Shown: positions 12,093-23,338 of the stretch, piece after piece | Numbering within the stretch: position 1 is the stretch's first letter | Layout: each line of letters opens with the position of its first letter | Origin: Saccopteryx bilineata | Lineage: Eukaryota; Chordata; Mammalia; Chiroptera; Emballonuridae | Direction of reading: 5' to 3' | DNA: 64,000 nt | NCBI RefSeq assembly: GCF_036850765.1 | Contig: NC_089495.1 | Location: 69,664,410-69,728,409 of the forward strand | Notes under the pieces: generated by a model | Told to the model about the DNA's origin: nothing | Seen by the model: the letters and a program-made list of their open reading frames with translations, nothing else | Database searches by the model: none | Made by a program: the position numbers and the translations under genes

Positions 12093-12375
12093 CTCCCTGA
12101 CTTTTAGATTCACCTCCTCAAGTCAGGAAGTCTTCAAAGCTCTACCTCAATTTCTCCTTCTTGTTTTGTGATCTGGAAACTCCCTCAAGTCAGTAAACTA
12201 TTATATATCAACTATAGAGCTCACTTCATTTGTGTTTGCTCTCTCAAGGGTCACTGTCCTCTGTTGCTTATGTGCAATATCTTGAAAAGCATTGTTTCAT
12301 CTATTTTGTCTAGTTATTTGTTTCTCTGAAGTAGGAGTATAAATTTAGTTTTTGTTATATATTGGCCAAAAAAAG

Positions 12376-13191
12376 TCTTTAAAACAGATATTTTAAAAAC
12401 CAGCACAATCTCCATATAACCTTTCCAATTCATGGAGTGAGAGGAATTTTGATCATTAAAAGTTCTTGGGATTTACCCTACCTATTAAAATAAATGCTAA
12501 AATCTATATCACACTCCTGAGAAAATCAGTAATTTATGCCATCATCAAAATTTTAAAAGATGCAAAAGATGAGATTCCCATTATATTCTCATTTACATTA
12601 CCTATTGGCTGGTATAAGTGATGATTATTCTTACTCTATTTCAGAGATTTATTATAAGTTTAACCAGGTATTTACTTGAATTGAAAATCAATACAGATTT
12701 TAGGGCCCATTATGCATTTAGAGATCTTTAAAACAAAATCAATAATATGATTCTAGTAATACTTGGAGACTCTGAATTACCAGTTAATCATGGATGACTT
12801 CGTAAATTATATTAGTGAATAGGGAGCTAAATCCTGAAGCCTGATACCTATGTAAAGTTGCTAGTATTCTATAGTTCAAAATTGTAGGTTAGTTACTTCA
12901 AGATGAAAAATTTCACTGCACTTGAAAATTGCACCCTAGGTATGTCTCTTGAATTTTAGAGGTTGCATATACCACTTTGAATATGTTGTTCAAAAAACTC
13001 CCTTTCATCAAGCTGACCCTCAAATCTGCCAACTTTGAGTGAGGCCTAGAGTGAGCTAAGTATGGAGCTATTCCAGGCTGAATTGTCCTGCCATTTGGAC
13101 CTTTTAAAATCAAATAGCACTTATATATGAATATAAAAAAGAGGCACTTTTGTTTGTACTTACATTTTTTAAAAGAAGTCATGTAGTCAAG
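12376..13191. other. Unassigned interval
   Basis: AT-rich, no recognisable repeat. An 89-codon open frame on the minus strand (12913-13182) shows no domain or family resemblance. Confidence 0.45.
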
Positions 13192-13204
13192 TAATTAAAG
13201 AAAA

Positions 13205-13783
13205 AAATCCATTTATTTATTTATTTTATAGTTTTTAAATTTTATTTAGAAAATTAACTTTAACAGGGTGACATTGATCCCTCAACCCCTCCATTGTCTC
13301 CCACCCCCATACTTCTCTTTTCCCCTGGTAACCACTTTAATTTTACCTATGTCCATGAGTCTCAATTTTATATCCCACTTATGTGTGAAATCATACAGTT
13401 TATAGCTTTTTCTGATTTGTTTCTTCAACTCAGTATACTGTTCTCAAGGTTCATCCATGTTGTCATAAATGTCACTATGTCATCATTTCTTATGGCTGAG
13501 TAGTATTCCATTGTATATATGTACCATATCTTCTTTATCTAATCTTCTGTCAAAGGACACTTTGGTTGTTTCCATTCTTGGCCACTGTGAATGATGGTGT
13601 AATGAACATGGGGGCTGCATGCATCTTTATGTACTAATGTTTTCAAGTTTGGGAGTAGATACTCAATAGAGGGATTACTGGGTCATATGGTACTTCTAGT
13701 ATTAATTGTGAAGGAACTATCATACTTTCGTCCATAATGGTTGTACTAATTTGGATTCCTACTAGCAGTGAATGGTGGTTCCT
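13205..13783 (-). mobile_element. 5'-truncated L1, antisense, with target duplication
   Basis: The sequence is the reverse of an L1 3' end, including the antisense of 'ggaatactactcagccataa' near 13490-13515 and of the 'tggaaacaacc' block near 13570. The same 13-bp string 'taattaaagaaaa' flanks it at 13192-13204 and 13784-13796, as expected for target-primed insertion. Confidence 0.85.
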
Positions 13784-13796
13784 TAATTAAAGAAAA

Positions 13797-15664
13797 TTTT
13801 TGTATTAAGAAATATAAAACTTCTCAAAGAAATGGTCAGGAGTCAAACAAAGAGGAAAGAAGACACACAAAAAAACAAAGTGTGTGTGTGTGTGGGGGGG
13901 GTGAATCAGGAAGATAAAAAACAGAGAAACTGTGATTTTATTCTGGATGCACATTTTAACCTAAGTCAAATCCAAAGCAAAACTCCATCTGTTCATCTTA
14001 GTTTTCTAGAACCAATTGCTACTTCTTCAGACCCACCCTCCACAAACAATTCCTTTTCCCCTGACATTCTTACCTCCCACACTTAGAACAGCATCACATA
14101 TTGCTTGGAATCTGTAGTTCTTTTTATTTTGAACATCTCTAAAACATTTGCTTCTTAGGCAACAGGATAATCACTTTTCTCTCTGCCAAGTTATGTGCTT
14201 CTCCTTCTCCTTCTGAAGGAAACGAAATCCAGGACAGGAAACTTGACAGCACTTGCATCACGTCCAGGCAGCACACCCAGGATGTGTATCTGTGGACTCT
14301 CAGGGAAGGACAATATGATGGGTGTTTTCAGTGGAAGTCAAGAAGTTACTTCTGAAGATATTATACTAGAATTATTTGAAGGGAAAAAGAAAGCCTCTCT
14401 GTTTTAATAATCTACTCTTTGAAAAAATTTCTGACATCGATCTCTGATTTCTTTTTTTTTTAAATATATGTTAAATGCATACCTAATATATCTGTTTGGG
14501 TATAAGCAAACATAAAATTTTATAAGGACTTGTTCTATGTTATTTTTAAATTTTAAATCCCAGTACTATTTTTAAAATTAAGATTACCACTCAATAAATT
14601 GCAATATTGATAATATTCTCATTCTTAACTTTAAATTATAATGCCTTCTCATACAACATGATGTGGTCTTGGTCTCATAATCCTCTTTTTAGTGTTAACA
14701 CTTTCAATAGTACATAATGAAAAAACAAAATATTAAATCTTGTTACTCATGTCTTAAAATTTTTTATAGACATACACTCACTCATCTGACAATAAAGTTA
14801 AGTGAGTATTTATTGTTACTATAGGTTTTTGTCATTAAATGGAAAGAGAACATATTTGCAGATATTTAGAATTTCTTTGTATGAACAGAGACCTAAACTT
14901 ATTGTTATATGAGTTTTTTCAAACCAGACTTTCTGCTTCCATTTATTAATTGTTCCAAAAACATGTAATTTTTTTAAGTTTCTTCTAGAAAATTGGGCAG
15001 ATCTGGGTTTGAGATCTAATATAAGTCTCTTTATTTTGTGATTTGAACAAACTGCATACATGGTTCTGTATATGGCACTGGTAGTAATGAAGTACCTAAT
15101 TGGTAGGTTATATAAAATGGTTGCTTTTGAACCTGGCTTTTAATAACCAATCAATAAATAAAAATTCTAAAATTGTGTTCCTCTTTTCTTTATCTTCTCC
15201 ATTTTCACCTTTTCTTCTTCATTGGTCTACCCCACTGTTTTTCAATCATAGTCATTGTTACCCCCAACATTCTCATCATCCTCTTTCTCATTACTTAATT
15301 TCTTCAGAATATTATAGAAATGTGACATAATAACAAATGCGTCTACCTACACTTTTTAAACATAAGACAAACACATTGTGATTTTTACTAATTCTATTGA
15401 AATTATGCATGAGAGAAAGTGTGAACCAAAAATGCATAGAATTTCTAAGGGATGGAACTGTTCCTTGGGAAGCACTGAGGTCTTCTCCACATAAATGCAG
15501 CACACTGAATTGGTAATGGACACTGTTTAGAAGCCATTTTGTAAGCAATATGCTTATCTGCTTTTCTGGATCTGTATAGCTGACATGACAAAAATGCCAG
15601 AAAAGTTCACTATGCTGGGATGACTCTTTAATATTGACTGATCAGGGTTCTTAGTAATTTATAA
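13797..15664. other. Unassigned interval, no gene seen
   Basis: AT-rich, with a GT/G-run near 13880-13901 and pyrimidine-rich stretches near 15180-15300. Open frames here are all under 90 codons and without recognisable content. Confidence 0.45.
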
Positions 15665-15678
15665 AAAGGTTAAACTAA

Positions 15679-15857
15679 CCTGACCTGTGGTGGCGCAGTG
15701 GATAAAGCGTCAACCTGGAAATACTGAGGGTCGCCGGTTCGAAACCCTGTGCTTGCCTGATCAAGGTACATATGGGAGTTAATGCTTCCAGCTCCTCCTC
15801 CCGTCTCTCTCTCTCTCTCTCTCTCTTCTCTAAAATGAATAAATAAAATTTAAAAAA
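15679..15857 (+). mobile_element. tRNA-derived SINE, short CCTGACCTG type
   Basis: Sense copy with an intact A-box match (TGGCGCAGTGG) and B-box match (GGTTCGAAACC), a (TC)n stretch, and an AATAAATAAA-type tail. Target duplication 'aaaggttaaactaa' is perfect at 15665-15678 and 15858-15871. Confidence 0.95.
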
Positions 15858-15908
15858 CAAAGGTTAAACTAATTAAACATGAGAAAATCGTTATTAAGAA
15901 CTAATGTA

Positions 15909-16305
15909 CGGCCCTGGCTGGTTGGCTCAGTGGTAGAGCATCGGCCTGGCGTGCAGAAGTCCCAGGTTCGATTCCCGGCCAGGGCACACAGGAGAAGCGC
16001 TCATCTGCTCCTCCACTCCTCCCCCTCTCCTTCCTCTCTCTCTCTTCCCCTCCCGCAGCCGAGGCTCCATTGGAGCAAAGATGGCCCAGGCGCTGGGAAT
16101 GGCTCCTTGGCCTCTGCCCCAGGCGCTAGAGTGGCTCTGGTTGCAACAGAGCGACGCCCCGGAGGGGCAGAGCATCGCCCCCTGGTGGGCAAAGCGTCGC
16201 CCCCTGGTGGGCATGCCGAGTGGATCCCGGTCGGGCGCATGCGGGAGTCTGTCTGACTGTCTTTCTCCGTTTCCAGCTTCAGAAAAATACAAAAAAAAAA
16301 AAAAA
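15909..16305 (+). mobile_element. tRNA-derived SINE, long GGCCCTGGCTGG type
   Basis: Sense copy, about 397 bp. Pol III boxes are intact: TGGCTCAGTGG (A) and GGTTCGATTCC (B). The body is GC-rich with CpGs retained and contains two near-identical 'cgccccctggtgggc' units, then a poly(A) tail. Perfect 13-bp target duplication 'aagaactaatgta' lies at 15896-15908 and 16306-16318. The open frames of 100-125 codons on both strands here are by-products of the stop-poor SINE body. Confidence 0.97.
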
Positions 16306-16318
16306 AAGAACTAATGTA

Positions 16319-19284
16319 AATGTACAAAATTATAAAAGATATACAGCAGAGTTCTATTGTTAACTATCTCAATAATAGAGTTAAAAAAAAGGAAGTGCCT
16401 AACCAGGAATGAATAAGTTAATAGTTTTTATTTTTATTTTCTGTTTTCTGCAACCCCTGTGTGGCCAAGTCTGAATTTTGAAGTTCTTTGATTGTATTAG
16501 TGAAACAAGGTAAACACTCCATAAGTGTTGGCGCTATTAATCTTATTTGAACTTCTATGTTTATTGCTGATACATTTTTATATTTCTGTGATTAAAAAAT
16601 ATTTTTAAATACAAAAAGGCAGTTATTTTTCTGTTTACTATGACTCAAGTCCATGACCATACTAGAAACCCAGCAGGTTTAACTGCTTTAATACAAAAGG
16701 CATTTGGCACAGGCACTCCCGCAACTTAATTCTAGGACACTCTTTCTAGGACTGTGATGAGAATTGTTTTGTACTCCCTAGTTTTGATGAAAATAAGATT
16801 ATCATTTATATTCAGCATTTGGTCAATGGGTCCCAAATTTATAAATGCATTGCAATCACACCAAATTCTTGCCGCTCAACTTCAAAGATTCTAATTCTGT
16901 ATTCACTGAAAATTTTAAAACATTTCATGTAATTTTATTGTGCTACATACAAGTAGCCAAGTATCAAAAACACTGGTCTTTTAAAAGTTACTTATCTTTT
17001 AAAAATATGCTCTTTCCTACATGATTGCTTCTCATGCACCACATTCAAATGACAACTTATTCCAGAATTTCCCTGTTTGACTTATGATAGTGTATGGTTA
17101 TTTCATACATTGTACTCTGGTGATTGTGGATTATACCTGAAATCTGATTTTTTAATAAGTACCCTATTTCTATCTGCATGGTGAATTTACTGGGGAGCAT
17201 TTCCTGAAGGAAGGGCATAGTCAACATTGTTAATGTTTTCTTGGATAGAATTGCATATCACAGAAATAAGCATGTAAGTGGCTTAACTTCATCCCAAGAA
17301 AATGATTTTGCTCTAAGCTAGACAAAACTAGTTAAGTGAATATGATTTGTTTAAAAACTATATTGTTTTCAACAGTAAGAACAAAATATTTTTAAGTCTG
17401 ATTTACCCAGAGGGATGTTCTGGTAAAACTCAAAACAGTACATAAACAAGCAATTCATGTCTTTATTTAGTTTTCTTCATAGAGTTTCATGATTTTGAAA
17501 GAGCTGGGGTATCAGTCTGACATTGTCAATGGTTTGCTCACAACATCCAGGAACAGATTTAGGGTTATCTATAGGGTTCTGTTTCTTACCAGAGGATGTC
17601 TTCTAAGTTTTAACTGGATGGGAAGATAAGGAGACAGACGAAGCCCACATGTAGACTTTTACTAGTAACATAGACAACAATATATAAAATCCTACACACA
17701 GGACAATGTCACTAATGGCCCAGAGGGAAGCTTATGCCTTTGACAACAATCCTGAACTAAAGCAAAGAAAACATTTTTATTTGAAAACAGCATAGTACTC
17801 TCTATTATTTTAGCTCTTTCCTTAAATCTGAGGATTCCAGAAAGCTCCTCCAGTAAGGGCACATTTCTTTAGGGGCCAATGTTCCCTTAGTGTGTTAAAG
17901 AATTTTCTGGGTCATGCTTATCTCCACAGTTTGGAATCTATAAGGTGGCTTACCTAGTCTTCCTGAGATTTGTTATTTCTATGTTTTATCACCAAAATTA
18001 CATTCAGAAGATTTGGTCAAATTTTGGGTAGCAGGCCTAGCATGGTCCCTGACACCAAGATTATCTTAGAAAAGTGTAAAACTGCCAGATAAATCACTTT
18101 AAAATAGAATGACTCATTTGAATGTACACTGTTTAACATGGTTACTGCATCTGCTTCCAGTACAGGATTTCATGTAACTCTAGACATTATCACCTAAAGG
18201 TGGATCATAACTAATGGGTTATTTTCATGCTACAAAAACAACACAATTCCCACATAAAGTTCTTCAAAACTACAAATATTTTTAAAAACAAAATCCAAGT
18301 AAAGTATTATAAGAGGTCTTAATATGTAAATAGGTATTCTCAAAGCATCTTCAGAACAACCATAGTTTCTAGAATTCTAAAGTGCATGACTCAGGAAGAA
18401 AGTAACAAGTAGAAAAGTATACTTTATACTTTTATTTTTCTAACTACCACATTCAACTATCTTTCTCTCAGAATTGTCTATCTTAGTTAGATGGATATTA
18501 TTTTCTCTTTGGAGTGTGTATAGATGCATAAACATATACGCACACATGTATATATAAATATTATATGTGTGTATCTATATCATTCATCTATAATTGACTA
18601 TTTTTCATCTTATTCACAATTTTAGAAAAATAATAAATTAATTTTTATGTGGTGGAAAAAGTATCATTATAATTTCCAAGGCTTTAAACTTATAAATAAT
18701 TTTCAAATTATGGCTTCCCTCATGATTGTTAACTCACTGAATATCACTTATAATTGATGGGAAATTAACATGCATATAATGGCATAAGGCCCTGATTGAA
18801 AAGGTCCTAGATTCAAAGTACAATCTCTTTTATTTCCTCTCCTGTGGAACTGATTTTGATTTTTGGAACAGAAGGTATAAATTTATGACATGATGTGTGA
18901 TTGAGTAACAGCTGTCAGTAATTTGATGTAGCAAAAATTGTAATGAAACCTCAAGTCATGAAAAATTTACCTGATTTTTTTCCACTGCAAACACCCTAAA
19001 TCAGCCTTGGTTATTGAAACATCTGGCTCAAGGTTTGAGTTTTTGCCACCCTGAAAACTCTACCTCAAATAGTTGTTTTTACAATGGGAGACCACTCAAA
19101 TTTTTATTCATGAAATTATAGATTAGTTGCCTTTCTCCACATTGATAAAATGTTATGTTACTATGTTTTTACATGAAGATATTTACACCTCCCTGAAATA
19201 AATACCCAAATGATTAAAATCATATTTTTCCCAGGAATGAGTCTTTGTGAATGAAATGGCACATGAGTTTTTAAAAGAGTTTTA
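16319..19284. other. 3 kb of mostly unique AT-rich DNA
   Basis: Apart from a probable MER5 relic at 16820-16980 I recognise no repeats, exons or RNA genes. A short AT/GT-rich tract is at 18520-18580. It is one of the repeat-poor parts of the window. Confidence 0.5.
16820..16980 (+). repeat. Possible MER5-type hAT relic
   Basis: 'tcccaaatttataaatgcattgcaatcacac', 'agattctaattctgtattca' and a terminal 'atcaaaaacactgg' appear in the order expected for a decayed MER5 element. Confidence 0.4.
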
Positions 19285-19647
19285 ATATATATATTAGAAA
19301 TGCAGATTGGTACAGCCACTTTGGAAAGCAGTATAGAGTTATCTTTAAAAAAAAATTAAAATAGACTACCTTTTGACCTAGTAGTTCTGCTTCTAGGAAT
19401 GTATTTTAAGAATCCAGAAACTCCAAATTTGAAAGAATATATGCACTCATATGTTCACTGAAGCATTATTTACAATATCCGAGAGTCAGAAACAGCCCAA
19501 ATGCCCATCACTAGATGAGTAGATAAAAAAGCTATGGAATGTTTACATAATGAAGTACTATGCAGCCGTAAAAAAGGAAATCCTACCACTTACAACAGCA
19601 TGGTTGGACCTGGAGATTATTTTGCTGAGTGAAATAAGATAAGCAGT

Positions 19648-19830
19648 TCATAGCTGGGTGGCTCACTGAATAAAGCATCATCTTCCAGTTTGATCCCAGG
19701 TCAAGGCATGCAGGGGAGGCAATCAATGAGTGCACAAATAAATGGAATAACTAAGTGGACCAACGAGTTGATGCTTCTCTCTCCCCCCTTCTCTCTCACT
19801 CAAATCAATGGGAAAAAAATTAAAAGAAAG
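19648..19830 (+). mobile_element. Older tRNA-derived SINE inside L1
   Basis: Contains decayed 'ggtggctcactgaataaagc' (A-box region) and 'tttgatcccaggtcaaggca' (B-box region), then 'gagttgatgcttctctctc'. Its A-rich tail has expanded into the following AAGG/AAAG array. Imperfect flanks 'aagcagttca' and 'aagtttgtca' may be the target duplication. Confidence 0.7.
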
Positions 19831-20024
19831 AAGGAAGGAAGGAAGGAAGGAAGGAAGGAAGGAAGGAAGGAAGGAAGGAAGGAAGGAAGGAAGGAAGGAA
19901 GGAAAAAGAAAAGAAGGAAGGAAGGAAGGAAGGAAGGAAGGAAGGAAGGAAGGAAGGAAGGAAGGAAGGAAGGAAGGAAGGAAAAAAGAAAGAAAGAAAT
20001 GAAGAAAGAAAGAAAGAAAGAAAT

Positions 20025-20061
<37 letters not shown>

Positions 20062-20100
20062 AAAATGAAACAAAACAAAGAAAGAAACAAAGAAAGAAAA
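19826..20100 (+). repeat. (AAGG)n/(AAAG)n compound microsatellite
   Basis: About 275 bp of AAGG units interrupted once by 'aaaaagaaaag', then AAAG units with 'aaatgaag' interruptions. It follows the SINE and explains the 60-151 codon open frames on both strands (runs of KEGR or PSFL). Confidence 0.97.
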
Positions 20101-20608
20101 GTTTGTCAGAGAAAAACAATACCATATGATTTTACTCCTTTGTGAAATCTAATGGAAAGAAATGAACTCATAAGCAAAATAGAAACAGATTTATACATAT
20201 AGAGCAAGCTGACAGCTCTCTGGGAGGGCTGAGTGAGGGAGGTGGAGGGATAGAGCAAAAAAAACAAACCCTATGGACACAGACAACAATGTGGTAGTTA
20301 TGGGGAGGAGGCAGGGAGAGGAGCCTATCAGGGGGAATAAATGATGATAGACCAAGTCCTGACTTAGGGAATGCACACATAATACACTGTACACAAATGT
20401 GTTGTAAAATTGGGCTCCTGAAACCTGTATAATTGTGTTCACCAGTGTCACACCAATAAAATTCAATTAAAAAAGAAAATAATATGATTTATATTAAGAT
20501 TTCTTTATTATTAAACCTGTTGCCATTAAATTTTTCTCCAACTAAGAGGAGAATCTTATCTAATGGCCTAAAAAATCTGTTAAAATTTGTTCAGGTGAGA
20601 CTAATTTT

Positions 20609-20952
20609 TTTCTTTTTATTAAGTGAGAGGCAGGGAGGCACAGACAGACTCCCACATGCACCCGGACCAGGATCTACCCGGCAAGTCTCCTACAGGGGGA
20701 TGCTCTGCCCATCTGTGGCCACTGCTCTGTTGCTCAGCAACTGAGTTATTTTAGTACCTGAGGCTAGGCCATGCAGCCATCCTCAGTGCCTGGGGCCAAC
20801 TTGTTTGAACTATTTAAGCCATGGCTGCAGGAGGGGAAGAGGGGGGATGGAGAAGCAGATGGTCACCTCTCCTGTGTATCCTGACGGGGTATCAAACCAT
20901 GAGTTTCCACACACTGGGCTGACGCTCTACTACTAATCCAACCAGCCAGGGC
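20609..20952 (-). mobile_element. tRNA-derived SINE, long GGCCCTGGCTGG type, diverged
   Basis: Antisense copy with right-edge head (antisense of GCCCTGGCTGG, 20941-20952), decayed B box near 20890 and body 'cctcagtgcctggggccaac'. Target duplication 'gagactaatttt' lies on both sides (20597-20608 and 20957-20968). It is more decayed than the copy at 21508. Confidence 0.9.
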
Positions 20953-21079
20953 GGTTGAGACTAATTTTAAGGTGTGTAGGTTACTATTAAATGCAAAGTC
21001 AAGCAAGCTGAATTTCTCAGTGAATACCTGAACAGCACTTTCACATTTCTGCCTTATTTATCCTGATAAAAAAGATTAT

Positions 21080-21452
21080 GTTAAGTGACATAAGCCAGGC
21101 AAGAAATAAAAATATCATATCACCTCACTCAGATGAGGAATCCAATGAACAATGTGAACTGAGGAACAGAATAGAGGCAGAGGCGGGATCAAAGGGACCA
21201 GAGGGAAAGCGGACAGAGGGAAAGGGGATGAGAGGATGAGATCAGAGAAGGGAAAGAGTTTGGTGAAATTATATATACATAACAGCATTATAGAGAGCAG
21301 AAGAGCAAATCCTGGAGGAAAGTGACAGGGTGGGTGTTGGGGGGAGGGGCAAGAAGGATGTTGAGGAGAATTCGGGGGTGTGGGAGGATGTATTCGGTAG
21401 GACACTTGAATCTATGTAAACACAATAAATTTAAATCAATAAAAAGAAATAA
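21080..21452 (+). mobile_element. 5'-truncated L1 3' end, sense
   Basis: 373 bp beginning 'gttaagtgacataagccagg' and ending 'ctatgtaaacacaataaatt' plus an A-rich tail. A perfect 12-bp target duplication 'aaaaaagattat' (21068-21079 and 21453-21464) shows an independent insertion. The same subfamily occurs antisense at 56366. Confidence 0.85.
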
Positions 21453-21507
21453 AAAAAAGATTATTATTATAAGAGATTGGAGATATCAAAATAGTACAAA
21501 ACTTTCT

Positions 21508-21911
21508 TTTTTCTTTTTTTTTTTTTTTTTTGTATTTTTCTGAAGCTGGAAACGGGGAGAGACAGTCAGACAGACTGCATGCGCCCGACCGGGATCCACC
21601 CAGCACGCCCACCAGGGGCGACGCTCTGCCCACCAGGGGGCGATGCTCTGCCCCTCCGGGGTGTCACTCTGCTGCGACCAGAGCCACTCTAGCGCCTGGG
21701 GCAGAGGCCAAGGGGCCATCCCCAGCGCCCGGGCCATCTTTGCTCCAATGGAGCCTTGGCTGCGGGAGGGGAAGAGAGAGACAGAGAGGAAGGGGGGGGG
21801 CGGGGGTGGAGAAGCAAATGGGCGCTTCTCCTATGTGCCCTGGCCGGGAATCGAACCCGGGTCCCCCGCACGCCAGGCTGACGCTCTACCGCTGAGCCAA
21901 CCGGCCAGGGT
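21508..21911 (-). mobile_element. tRNA-derived SINE, long GGCCCTGGCTGG type, young
   Basis: Antisense copy with GGATTCGAACC-type box in the form 'gaatcgaacccgggtc', many CpGs retained, and poly(T) on the left. The flanks 'gtacaaaactttct' (21494-21507) and 'gtacaaagctttct' (21912-21925) differ by one base. The open frames of 83-121 codons are SINE by-products. Confidence 0.95.
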
Positions 21912-21925
21912 GTACAAAGCTTTCT

Positions 21926-22839
21926 GAAGTCAGGTAAATTGTATTGTCCCAGCTTATAGATGGAAAGCCCCAGAAAAAGCAAATAAACAAAATATTAAAA
22001 TTTAGGTGTCTAAAATTTTAAAGACCATAATAGAATCACTAGGTACCAAATCAAATAAGTATAGCAACCTAATATTTTGTTAAAAATCAGTTACATTTCT
22101 CAACTCATTCACCTTAATAATCAATTTCACAAGTAAATACACATACATACTTCACATGGACTCGTTATCTTCTGTTTTCTGCAATAGGAACTTTCCAAGA
22201 ATTATCTTTATGGTAAAGATAACGTTTAGATGAAAGTGCTTTTACAGCATAAACAGTGTCCTTCCATCTCAGCATTGAAGTTACTAAGATATAACAGCAG
22301 CTTGTTTCAGATAAAGACAGATTCACACAGAATTTTTTCTATGTCTTCCACATGTAAACAGATTCCCTTTTCACTTGTGGCAGGAAAAATATTTGTGGGC
22401 TAAAGAAAGGTTTAGAACTGATTGAAGAGGGTGCTAAACTCAATACACATGGAAATAGGCAGCTGGCAGAAGGTTGCACGTACACAATATGATTTAAATT
22501 TAATGTAATCGGATTTAGTTCTTTGTTCCCATGGGCTACAATTTTGCAGTTGGACAACTCTCAGCGCCACCTATTTCACATAACAGTAAAATAATAGATT
22601 GGGTAACAATAGGTTTAACTAGCATGCAACACTGTCTACTTTAGTTGTAAACATTTATGAATTACATTATTAGTAAAATAGTGTTTTAAAAAGTCAGCAT
22701 TTAAGCTTGTTGATAAAAACAGTAGCAGTGTCTGTTCATTGTGATCTATTTTATCATTAGATAGTTCAAACTATCTTGGAAAAGTATAAAGAAAATATTA
22801 TAAGCATTATTTTACAAGTCCCCTCAAGTTCAGGACACC
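21926..22839. other. Unassigned AT-rich interval
   Basis: No recognisable repeat or gene. A 72-codon frame (22339-22557, minus) has no support. Confidence 0.45.
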
Positions 22840-23338
22840 TCAACATTTTATTTATTTATTTTGGATCTTTTATCATCTTTTAGTTGTTTTCTTCTCTGAT
22901 TTCTTTATCTCCATCTCTCTGAGCTACTCAGTAACCTAAATTTGGTAAACTTCATTCTGATGAAAAAACTGTATACTTTTATCATATATCTTTGTATCCA
23001 CTAACCAGGTTCAGTTTTATTTTGAATATTTTTAAAACTTGCATAGTGTCATATTTTATATATTCTTTTAATCTTGCTTTCTGGCACTAAAAGGTATACT
23101 TCTAAAATTAGTCCATATTAATACACATATTGTTAGTTCATTCATTTAAATTGATGCTCACTAATGTATTGCATTGTTTCCCATGTCAGTAGCATTTACT
23201 GTTGTTGATTATTACAAGTTTTCACTATTAAAACCAAACTAAAATGTCAATAAATATTTGTGCATGTTTTTATTGTTTGTTTTTGCACATATAATACAAC
23301 ATTAGGATCTAGACTTTATATCTAAAAGTAGAAAGCTA

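Larger units (their letters stand above)
8375..12375 (-). mobile_element. Old antisense L1: 3' part plus 5' UTR, middle missing
   Basis: From 8380 the sequence is the reverse of an old L1 3' UTR ('ctccagctctattcggatataattgac') and continues through the reverse of the 3' end of ORF2 and 3' region to about 10560. From about 10690 to 12370 it is the reverse of an L1 5' UTR; the order 'cgattctaacatc', 'catcatgggttacattttt', 'gcatatcagacattg', 'gatcagtactctgatgaac' matches, ending at 12350-12375 near where the element should start. ORF1 and most of ORF2 are absent. Insertions are a younger L1 tail (10125-10420) and a SINE (11686-12092). Confidence 0.7.
19285..20478 (+). mobile_element. L1 3' end, sense, split by a SINE
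   Basis: Sense L1 3' sequence is clear: 'cactttggaaagcagtat', 'catatgttcactgaagcatt', 'atgaagtactatgcagccgt', 'gacctggagattattttgct'. After the SINE and its tail it resumes at about 20105 with 'accatatgattttactcctt' and ends with 'ccaataaaattcaatt' near 20475. Confidence 0.85.

Noticed and set aside
15925..15980. Possible tRNA gene (A and B boxes intact)
   Set aside because: The tRNA-like part is the head of a SINE with body, tail and target duplication; no cloverleaf acceptor stem pairs as in a tRNA gene.
15879..16327. Open frames of 77-125 codons on both strands
   Set aside because: They lie entirely in a GC-rich tRNA-derived SINE with few stops; the same peptides recur at 21530, 47388 and 63331.
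19690..20145. 151-codon open frame and several others of 64-116 codons
   Set aside because: They are read through the AAGG/AAAG array (KEGR and PSFL runs) and have no coding character.
21486..21982. Open frames of 83-121 codons
   Set aside because: SINE by-products, with the same peptide strings as the copy at 15909.
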